Assembly (NCBI GenBank): GCA_035535315.1
Contig: DATLQD010000100.1
Span: forward strand, 1-36,768
Source of the DNA: DASQGA01 sp035535315
GTDB taxonomy: Bacteria > Actinomycetota > Thermoleophilia > Gaiellales > Gaiellaceae
Direction: 5' to 3'
Length of the DNA stretch: 36,768 nt
The notes under the pieces were generated by a model, which saw nothing but the letters and a program-made list of their open reading frames with translations, was not told where the DNA came from and searched no databases. How positions within the stretch are numbered: the first letter of the stretch is position 1; each line of letters begins with the position of its first letter. Below, in pieces: positions 8,140 to 14,126 of this stretch. Made by a program: the position numbers and the translations under genes.

Positions 8140-8762
8140 CCGCATCGTCCAACCCCACCTGCGTGGTCGCCGACGACCATCCTGCGCTCCTGGGCGCAGT
8201 CGTGAGCTATCTGGATGCAAGCGGCTTCGACGTGATCGGGACCGCCCAGGACGGCGCCCGGGCCTGCTCTGTGATCCAAGAGCTGCAGCCCGATGTCGCG
8301 CTCGTCGACTTTCGAATGCCGCGGGTCAGCGGCGCCGCGCTGGTCGCGCAGCTCCGCGAAGAGTCGCCGCAGGTCCGTCTCCTCGTCTACACGGCGGATG
8401 CCGAGGAGAACGACGTGACCGCCATCCTCTCGGCCGGTGCATCGGGCATCATCCTCAAGGAGGCGCCCCTGATCGATCTCATTCGGGCGCTCAACTCCGC
8501 GCTCGCAGGAGGCACGTATATCGATCCGGGCCTGGCGACGGCGGCCACCAGTCCGCCCGGACGTTCGCGGGCCCTTACCGCTCGTGAGGTCGACGTGCTC
8601 GCGCTCCTCGCAGAAGGGCTTTCCTACGAGCAGATCGGGCTTCGACTCACAATCAGCGGCGAGACGGTTCGAACTCACGTCCGCAAGGCGACCGACCGGC
8701 TCGGTGCCGGAACCACCACCGAGGCCGTTGCGACAGCGCTTCGCAAGCGACTCATTGTCTGA
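8136..8762 (+). CDS. NarL/FixJ-type response regulator (REC + LuxR HTH)
   Basis: 208 residues. REC spans about 6-125 with ADDH pocket, Asp58 (LVDFRMPRVSG) and Lys108 (ILKEAP). A LuxR helix-turn-helix lies at about 147-200 (LTAREVDVLALLAEGLSYEQIG, recognition helix in GETVRTHVRKATDRL). The C-terminus (AVATALRKRLIV) matches the style of the regulator at 2501-3178 (AVATALRQSLIS), suggesting that the two are paralogues. Predicted to be phosphorylated by the HisKA_3 kinase encoded just upstream (ATGA overlap). The stop TGA overlaps the ATG of the degenerate kinase gene by 1 nt (TGATG). Target genes are unknown; the AT-rich palindrome in the 3158-3167 divergent region is one candidate site. Confidence 0.92.
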   Translation: MTASSNPTCVVADDHPALLGAVVSYLDASGFDVIGTAQDGARACSVIQELQPDVALVDFRMPRVSGAALVAQLREESPQVRLLVYTADAEENDVTAILSAGASGIILKEAPLIDLIRALNSALAGGTYIDPGLATAATSPPGRSRALTAREVDVLALLAEGLSYEQIGLRLTISGETVRTHVRKATDRLGAGTTTEAVATALRKRLIV

Positions 8763-9418
8763 TGAGCCGCCGGCGGAGCCCGCGCCCTGAGCGCTCGGCG
8801 GTTGAAGCATGCGCAGCATCGACGGCGGAGGCGATGGCGCTCGCCAACCAGTCAGTGCGGACGCACCTCGAGTTTGTCCTGGACGAACGGGTGGGGTCGC
8901 TCACTTCCGATCAGCGGCGATTTCTGGATCTCGGCTGGCGGCACTCGAGGCGGCTGAGCAAGCTCGCCGAAGATTTCCGTGACGTCGTCCGCGCATCGTC
9001 GGGCAAGCTCACGCTCGATTGCGGTCCCTGCGACATAGCGCTGCTCGTCGAGCAGGCTGTCGAGCTTGTCTGGCCGGTCGCCTTCGCCGAGAAGAAGGCC
9101 ATCGAAGTAAGGGTTGTCGGAAAGACCGTTATCGACGCCGATCGGACTCTGCTCGGGCGAGCCCTATCCGAGGTTTTTGATTACGCGGTCCAGATGGCGC
9201 TCGACCAGAGCCTGATCGACATCCAGGTGGAAGGGCCAGCGATCGAGATTGCCTACGAAGCGGAGGAAGCACCTGTCGAGGATGAGCTCGCCCTTGTCCT
9301 TGCCAATGCGATCGCCGGCCTCCACGGTGGCGGCCTGACGACGAAGGCCACGGGCACCCACATGACCATGTCGCTCCTCTTCGAGGGCGAGCCCGCGCGC
9401 CTGGCGGAGGCCGTATGA
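8762..9418 (+). CDS. Degenerate histidine-kinase homologue without catalytic His or ATP-binding boxes
   Basis: 218 residues aligning with the core of the next kinase in the operon. Helix 1 of HisKA reads NQSVRT where SHELRT is expected, so the phospho-acceptor position is Gln30, and about 8 residues after it are missing. Helix 2 is recognisable (QRRFLDLGWRHSRRLSKLAEDF), as is the linker (GKLTLDCGPCDIALLVEQAVELV). In the ATPase half, DADRTLLGRALSEVFDYAV corresponds to the N-box helix but the Asn is lost, and no DxGxG, F or G2 box follows. The protein should therefore neither bind ATP nor autophosphorylate. It could dimerise with kinases or bind receivers as a pseudokinase or decoy. Intact frame and overlaps on both sides (TGATG, ATGA) argue against a decaying pseudogene. 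The start is well set by the overlap. Confidence 0.75.
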   Translation: MSRRRSPRPERSAVEACAASTAEAMALANQSVRTHLEFVLDERVGSLTSDQRRFLDLGWRHSRRLSKLAEDFRDVVRASSGKLTLDCGPCDIALLVEQAVELVWPVAFAEKKAIEVRVVGKTVIDADRTLLGRALSEVFDYAVQMALDQSLIDIQVEGPAIEIAYEAEEAPVEDELALVLANAIAGLHGGGLTTKATGTHMTMSLLFEGEPARLAEAV

Positions 9419-11673
9419 CCCTTCGCGCCCGGTTGCTGACGGCCGGGTGTGGTCTGCTTGCTGCGCTCGCACTCACGGCTCATGGCGTCGCTTTCGCGCT
9501 CTCGGACTCGGGTCAGGTCTGGGCTGTGAACGCGGGTTGGACGCTGGCCGGCGTCGTGCTCGTGGTGACGCACGCGGCGGCGGCTCTTCGCGCCCGGGGT
9601 CGGGCTCGAACAGGGTGGATCTACTGGGCGGCCGTCTCCGCGGTCTGGCTCGCCGGCGTTGTCGTCAGCGATGTCCGCGCCTGGGGAGGCGACACGAGCC
9701 TGCCCACGGTCGCCGACTATCTGGCGTGGCTTTTCGCGCTCCTCGTCATCGCCCGGCTCGGCCGGCGCTTCACGTTCTCCACGTCCCTCGCGGTCTTCCT
9801 TCTCGACGCTCTTCCGGTCGTCCTGCTGACCGCGGCGATCGGCGTCCTCGCGGGCGGCGAGCGCTTCGCAGGAGGTGGCGAAGCGGTTGCGGCGGCCGTG
9901 CTCTACCCGGCCTTGTACACCCTGATGGCGCTCGTGGGCCTCCAGACTCATGCGAGCAGGGTTGAGTGGAGACGCTCGCCCGCCTCCTGGCCCTTCCTGA
10001 TCGGGCTGTGGCTCCTGGCGCTCGCCGCGATCGCCTGGTCTGCTCAGGCCGTCCGTGTCGACGCAACGCAAGGCCATCTCTCTGACGTTCTCTGGACTCT
10101 CGGCGTCCTGGCCCTTGCATACGGCGGGCTGCAACGTGCCCTCTCCGCGGAGGAGTTCGCCACCCCGCCTGTCCACTCCAGAGACACGGCGCCAAGGGCT
10201 CTGTTGCCCGCCGTCGGGGCGGTCGCGCTTCTGGGTCTCGCCTTATTCGCGCCCGTCGAGACGGAAGGGCTGGTGGAGTCGCTGGCCTTCGTCGCGATTG
10301 GGAGCCTCGCCGTCCGGTCCTTCATCATCCGCCGCGCGAGCGGACGGCTTGTTGCTGATCTCGAGCGCTCGCGTAGCGCCCTCGCCGAGGACATCGCGAA
10401 GCGAAAGCTCGTCGAGAGAGAGATGCGTCAGAGCGAGACGAAGTTCAGAACGCTCGTGACGAACCTCCCTGCTGCGGTGTACAGGTGTGCAGCCGACGAC
10501 GACTACACGATGGAGTTCCTGAGCAACGAGATCGAGGAGATCTGCGGCTATCCGGCGTCCGACTTCGTGGCGAAATCCGTCCGGAGCTTCGAGATCGCGG
10601 AGGTCTCCGGCTATCCGGCGTCCGACATCCTCGGAAAATCAGTACGGAGCTTCGCGAGCATCATTCACCGGGACGACCTCGCCATGGTGGCCGGACTCAT
10701 GGAGAAGGTTGCCCGCGGCGAGGTCTTCGACCTGAAATACCGCGTCCGGCACGCGGACGGATCGATCCGCTGGGTCCAGGACCGGGGTCAGGGAATCTCC
10801 GGAGAGGATGGGCGGCTCCTCTGTCTGGACGGCGCGATCCTCGACATCACGGCCCAGAAGGAAAGTGAGGGGGATCGCGAGCGCCTCCTTCGCTCGGAAC
10901 GCTCCGCACGCCTGGAGACTGAAGCGGCTCGACTGCTGCTCGCAGGTCAGAACGAGCGGCTGAGAGAGCTGGACGGCTTGAAGGACGAATTCGTCTCGCT
11001 GGTCTCGCACGAGCTCAGAACGCCCCTGACCTCGATCCGCGGCTACCTCGAGCTCGTTCTCGACGGCGCGGCCGGCAGCCTGACCGAGGAGCAGGACCGT
11101 TTTCTTCGAGTCGTCGAGAGGAACGCTGACCGACTGCTGGGCCTCGTCGGCGACCTCCTCTTCGTCGCGCAGGTCGACGCCGGCCGACTCCCGGTCGAGT
11201 TCGACGACCTCGACCTCGCCCTGGTAGCCGCCGAGTGCGTCGACGGTGTGAGGCCTGCAGCGGAGGCGAAGAGCCTCGAGCTGATCGTGGACGCGTCCCC
11301 GCTGGCAGCCAAAGGCGACCGCGGCCGGCTCGATCAGCTCCTCGGCAACCTCGTTTCGAACGCGGTCAAGTTCACCCCTGAAGGCGGCCGGGTCACGGTC
11401 CGCGTTTCGGCACAGGACGAGAGCGCGCTCATCGAGGTGTCGGACAACGGCATCGGAGTCCCGGAGGCCGAGCTCGGCGAGCTCTTCACCCGCTTCTTTC
11501 GCTCCTCGACCGCGACCGAGAACGCGATCCCGGGGACCGGTCTCGGCCTCGTGATCGCCAAGGCGATCGCCGAGGCTCACGGGGGACAGATCGCAGTCGA
11601 AAGCCGGGAGGGAGTGGGCACGACGTTCAAGGTGACGCTGCCGCTCGAACCGGCTCTCGCGGAGGCTGCGTGA
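9415..11673 (+). CDS. Multi-span membrane histidine kinase (N-terminal membrane domain, PAS, HisKA, HATPase)
   Basis: 752 residues. The first 305 or so hold about 8-9 hydrophobic helices (for example 6-28, 40-58, 68-86, 102-116, 124-146, 156-176, 192-212, 225-240, 262-280, 286-304), a sensory membrane domain of unrecognised type. A coiled segment leads to PAS (about 338-482) containing a 21-residue tandem duplication (372-392 and 393-413). A second coil follows, then HisKA with His532 (VSHELRTPLTSIRGYLELVLDG, shortened here to its core SHELRT) and an ATPase domain with Asn649 (NLVSNAVKF), Asp677 (SDNGIG), FTRFFRSS and GTGLGLVIAKAI. Catalytically complete, of the WalK/PhoR-like class. The ATG overlaps the preceding stop (ATGA). 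A stand-alone receiver lies 19 nt downstream and an OmpR-type regulator, the usual partner of this class, is encoded just beyond on the other strand. Confidence 0.9.
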   Translation: MTLRARLLTAGCGLLAALALTAHGVAFALSDSGQVWAVNAGWTLAGVVLVVTHAAAALRARGRARTGWIYWAAVSAVWLAGVVVSDVRAWGGDTSLPTVADYLAWLFALLVIARLGRRFTFSTSLAVFLLDALPVVLLTAAIGVLAGGERFAGGGEAVAAAVLYPALYTLMALVGLQTHASRVEWRRSPASWPFLIGLWLLALAAIAWSAQAVRVDATQGHLSDVLWTLGVLALAYGGLQRALSAEEFATPPVHSRDTAPRALLPAVGAVALLGLALFAPVETEGLVESLAFVAIGSLAVRSFIIRRASGRLVADLERSRSALAEDIAKRKLVEREMRQSETKFRTLVTNLPAAVYRCAADDDYTMEFLSNEIEEICGYPASDFVAKSVRSFEIAEVSGYPASDILGKSVRSFASIIHRDDLAMVAGLMEKVARGEVFDLKYRVRHADGSIRWVQDRGQGISGEDGRLLCLDGAILDITAQKESEGDRERLLRSERSARLETEAARLLLAGQNERLRELDGLKDEFVSLVSHELRTPLTSIRGYLELVLDGAAGSLTEEQDRFLRVVERNADRLLGLVGDLLFVAQVDAGRLPVEFDDLDLALVAAECVDGVRPAAEAKSLELIVDASPLAAKGDRGRLDQLLGNLVSNAVKFTPEGGRVTVRVSAQDESALIEVSDNGIGVPEAELGELFTRFFRSSTATENAIPGTGLGLVIAKAIAEAHGGQIAVESREGVGTTFKVTLPLEPALAEAA
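10528..10653 (+). repeat. In-frame 63-bp tandem duplication inside the PAS domain
   Basis: Unit 1 is 10528-10590 and unit 2 is 10591-10653, directly adjacent, each 63 bp and 21 codons. They match at 53 of 63 positions (10 differences). Both encode a segment centred on GYPASD and ending KSVRSF. A normal PAS domain carries this segment once, before the IHRDD motif. The divergence between copies shows that the duplication is not an assembly stutter and has been retained for some time. Confidence 0.92.
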
Positions 11674-11692
11674 ACGTCCCAAAGGTTGGCCT

Positions 11693-12142
11693 ATGAGCAT
11701 CCCCCCGGGCACGCGCCCTCTCGTCCTCGTGGCCGACGACGACAAGGACATCCTGCAGTTGCTTCGCCTCCGCCTCGAGCTTCTGGGTTACGGCGTCGTG
11801 CAAGCCGCGAACGGCGTGGAGGCGCTCGAGCTGGCGCGAGAGCACAAGCCGGCTCTGGCGATCCTCGACGTGATGATGCCTGGGCTCGACGGGCTCGAGG
11901 TGACTCGCCAGCTGCGGGCCGGGAGCTCGCGGATTCCGATCATCCTGCTGACGGCGCGTATCCAGGAGAGCGACGTTTCGGCGGGGTTAGATGCCGGCGC
12001 CGACGCGTACCTTGGAAAGCCATTCGATGCGGTGGACCTCAGAAACAAGGTGGAGGAGCTCGTGGGCTCCGGTTTAGAGGGAGGGCGGCCGGTAGCAGTA
12101 GCCGAAGCCGCGTACGGTCTCGAGCGGCGTCGCTCCGTCTGA
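11693..12142 (+). CDS. Stand-alone receiver protein (CheY-like REC)
   Basis: 149 residues. The receiver covers about 8-127, with pocket ADDD (14-17), phospho-acceptor Asp59 (ILDVMMPGLDG), Thr87 (LLTA) and Lys109 (LGKPFD). It is of the OmpR/PhoB receiver type but lacks a DNA-binding domain. The last 22 or so residues (from GLEGG onward) are read from sequence that also encodes the C-terminus of the convergent OmpR-type regulator; the two genes overlap tail to tail by 69 bp, so this tail is probably not a folded domain. Located 19 nt after the multi-span kinase, its probable phosphate donor, and the last gene of the plus-strand signalling operon. No strong ribosome site is seen before the ATG. 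Confidence 0.85.
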   Translation: MSIPPGTRPLVLVADDDKDILQLLRLRLELLGYGVVQAANGVEALELAREHKPALAILDVMMPGLDGLEVTRQLRAGSSRIPIILLTARIQESDVSAGLDAGADAYLGKPFDAVDLRNKVEELVGSGLEGGRPVAVAEAAYGLERRRSV

Positions 12143-12769
12143 TCCGATTCCGAGCTTCTGGCGCAGGTAGCCGACGTAGATCTTCGGCTTGTCCGCGGTC
12201 AGCGCGTATGGATCGCCCCAGACCAGCTCGAGGAGCTGCTGGGCGCTGAGCACCTGGTTCGGGTTCTGGACGAACGTGGTCAGAAGCCTGAACTCGAGGG
12301 GGGTCAGCGAGACACGCTCTCCGCGGACCGAGACCGAGCGCTCGCCAAAGTCGATGGAGACGAGCCCGTCGGCGTAGCGCTCGTCGCCTTCGCTCCGGCC
12401 GGCGACGGGGCGCCGAAGCACGGCCTCGACGCGGGCCAGAAGCTCCTGGCGGCCGAACGGCTTCGTGACATAGTCGTCGGCGCCGGCCTGGAGCGCACGG
12501 ACCTTCTCGAGCTCCGCGGATCGCGCCGACAGCATGATCACAGGCACGTCGCTGAGGTCCCGGATCCGTTCAAGCGTCTTCCAGCCGTCGAGCTCCGGCA
12601 TCGACACGTCGAGCAGCACGAGGTCGGGAGAGGTGGCGTAGAACGCCCGCAAGCCGGCCTTCCCGTCGGCGGCCTCCTCGACAGAGAAGCCCGCTCGCTC
12701 CAGCAGCACTCGTAGGAGGTCCCGGATGTCGGAGTCGTCGTCGAGCACGAGGATCCGCCGAGCGCTCAT
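12074..12769 (-). CDS. OmpR/PhoB-type response regulator (REC + winged helix)
   Basis: 231 residues from the ATG at 12769 (MSARRILVLDDDSD); a longer upstream in-frame reading would add 45 residues unlike any receiver and overlaps the divergent gene, so it is rejected. REC spans about 4-120 with DDD pocket, Asp54 (LLDVSMPELDG), Ser81 and Lys103 (VTKPFG). The winged-helix domain (about 135-228) has the family signature SLTPLEFRLLTTFVQNPNQVLS (core LTPLEFRLL), KIYVGYLRQKLG and VRGFGYCYRP. It binds direct repeats as a phosphorylated dimer. It converges on the stand-alone receiver gene with a 69-bp overlap of 3' ends and is divergent from a receiver-like gene, with 57 bp between the starts. Its kinase is most likely the membrane kinase at 9415-11673, the only PhoR-like kinase here. 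Confidence 0.93.
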   Translation of the reverse strand: MSARRILVLDDDSDIRDLLRVLLERAGFSVEEAADGKAGLRAFYATSPDLVLLDVSMPELDGWKTLERIRDLSDVPVIMLSARSAELEKVRALQAGADDYVTKPFGRQELLARVEAVLRRPVAGRSEGDERYADGLVSIDFGERSVSVRGERVSLTPLEFRLLTTFVQNPNQVLSAQQLLELVWGDPYALTADKPKIYVGYLRQKLGIGSDGATPLETVRGFGYCYRPPSL

Positions 12770-12826
12770 ACGGAATCCATACCTTGCTCGGACCGAAAAG
12801 CCCTGCGGAACGACGATGCTGAGCTC

Positions 12827-13189
12827 ATGGCAACGGTCATGGTCGCTGACGAGCACGACGAGGTGCAACGGCTCCTCTCCCACATGGTTGCACGAGTCGG
12901 GCACACCCCTGTCTTATGGACGGCTGCTCAGGGCGACGCGCTTCACGGCTTCGAGGCTCTCCTGGTGGAGCCCGCCTTCCCGGGCTGTTTTCGCTTTGCG
13001 AAGGCGGTACGGAGTGCGCGGCCCGAGCTTCCCATCGTCTGCGTGAGCATTTATCCGCCGACGCCGGACGTTCGCGCGCTGGGGTGCGTGGTGCATCTGT
13101 TGAAGCCCTTCTCGCTCCATGAGCTCGAGTCGGCGCTTGAGCAGGCGGTTCTCGCTTCACCGGCGAGAAACACCCAGCCTGCTCGATAA
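12827..13189 (+). CDS. Receiver-like protein with Glu in place of the phospho-acceptor Asp
   Basis: 120 residues with receiver-like secondary structure: VMVADEHDE at strand 1 supplies acidic residues, strand 3 reads ALLVEPAFPG with Glu48 where Asp should be, strand 4 VCVS, and strand 5 HLLKPFSLHELE with the conserved Lys93. Loop 3 is followed by a helix like that of true receivers. Without Asp the protein cannot be phosphorylated normally; Glu often mimics the phosphorylated state in receivers, so it may be permanently 'on' (inference). There is no output domain. It is divergent from the OmpR-type regulator and 11 nt upstream of the SDR gene, with which it may be co-transcribed. The ATG at 12827 is chosen because strand 1 starts immediately. 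Confidence 0.72.
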   Translation: MATVMVADEHDEVQRLLSHMVARVGHTPVLWTAAQGDALHGFEALLVEPAFPGCFRFAKAVRSARPELPIVCVSIYPPTPDVRALGCVVHLLKPFSLHELESALEQAVLASPARNTQPAR

Positions 13190-13200
13190 GCTCTCGCCCG

Positions 13201-13956
13201 ATGGCCGGGCTCGAGGGACGCACTGCGCTCGTTACGGGCGCCTCGAGCGGCATCGGCAGCTCGACGGCGCGTGCGCTGGCGCACGCCGGGGCGCGGCTCG
13301 CACTCGGTGCGAGGCGGGTCGACAAGGTGAAGGCATTGGCGTCGGAGCTCCCGGGCGACCATTTCGCAGGCGAACTCGACGTGACCGACGCCGAGAGCGC
13401 GGCCGCGTTCGTCGACCAGGCGGCTGCCACTCTCGGGCGGATCGACATCCTTGTGAACAACGCAGGGCTCGCACTCGGACGCGTCACGATCGAGGACGGG
13501 AACGACGAGGATGATCGCACGATGCTCGAGACCAACGTCCTCGGGCTCGTTCGCATGACGCGGCTCGTTCTTCCACACATGGAGGACGGGACCGGCCACG
13601 TGGTCAACCTGGGCTCGTGGGCCGGGCATGAGGCCTACCCGATGGGCGGCCTCTACGTGGGCTCGAAGACGGCTGTCAAGGCACTCACCGAGGTCATGCG
13701 GAAGGAGCTCGTAGGGAGGATCAAGGTCTCCACGGTCGACCCCGGCATGGTCGGAGACACCGAGTTCTCGGATGTGCGCTTTGGCGGCGATGCCGAGAAG
13801 AAGAACACGGTCTATTCCGGAGTCGACTACCTGACGCCCGACGACATCGCCGAGTGCATCTTGTGGGTGGTGACCCGGCCGCCGTACATGGTTGTCGACG
13901 AAATGGTCGTGAAGCCGCTCCAACAGGCGAGCCAGGACGCCATCGTCCGCCGCTAG
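13201..13956 (+). CDS. Short-chain dehydrogenase/reductase (YdfG-like classical SDR)
   Basis: 251 residues, the normal length for a classical SDR. Cofactor-binding TGASSGIG (12-19) is followed by Arg38-Arg39 (GARRVDK), which favours NADP(H). Further motifs are LDVTD (59-63), NNAG (86-89), Asn112, catalytic Ser139 (NLGSWAG), Tyr152 and Lys156 (YVGSK), and VDPGMVGDTEF (about 179-189). The sequence most resembles the YdfG group of NADP-dependent 3-hydroxy acid / serine dehydrogenases, but the substrate cannot be read from sequence. It follows the receiver-like gene by 11 nt. The last bases before a structured 163-bp element lie only 4 nt beyond its stop. Confidence 0.9.
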   Translation: MAGLEGRTALVTGASSGIGSSTARALAHAGARLALGARRVDKVKALASELPGDHFAGELDVTDAESAAAFVDQAAATLGRIDILVNNAGLALGRVTIEDGNDEDDRTMLETNVLGLVRMTRLVLPHMEDGTGHVVNLGSWAGHEAYPMGGLYVGSKTAVKALTEVMRKELVGRIKVSTVDPGMVGDTEFSDVRFGGDAEKKNTVYSGVDYLTPDDIAECILWVVTRPPYMVVDEMVVKPLQQASQDAIVRR

Positions 13957-13960
13957 AACG

Positions 13961-14123
13961 GATGGTTGATCGGCAATTACCACACCCACGGATGGCGGCT
14001 CAGACGCTGCGCCAGGCCGCACCCTCGCCCTTGCCAAGGCTTCTAGCCTTGCCTGCGGACGATGGCACACCCTGGCTTTGCCTGGCCCGTCCCCACGGGC
14101 ATGCCAATCACCGACCAACCATC
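13961..14123 (-). ncRNA. Candidate structured RNA or palindromic element, long closing stem on the minus strand
   Basis: The 170-bp gap between the SDR and debranching-enzyme genes is almost filled by an element with 31-nt inverted arms, 13961-13991 and 14093-14123. As minus-strand RNA the arms pair at 22 Watson-Crick and 8 G-U positions with one mismatch. The same eight positions would be A-C mismatches in plus-strand RNA. The 101-nt interior can form three smaller hairpins: GGACG/CGTCC (minus-strand arms near 14092 and 14057), CAAGGC/GCCTTG around a 5-nt loop near 14045, and GCGGC/GCCGC. The outer end (GATGGTTG...TCGG) recurs at 28157-28169. It could be a non-coding RNA, a mobile palindromic element, or a processed terminator-like structure. 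No protein is encoded and no known RNA family is recognised. Confidence 0.5.
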
Positions 14124-14126
14124 TAA

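Noticed and set aside
10528..10653. PAS duplication as an assembly artefact
   Set aside because: The copies differ at 10 of 63 positions, mostly changing amino acids, so they are not a stutter of the same reads.
13957..14126. The SDR-debranching gap as an ordinary Rho-independent terminator
   Set aside because: The stem is 31 bp with a 101-nt structured interior and no U-tract on either strand, far larger than a terminator.
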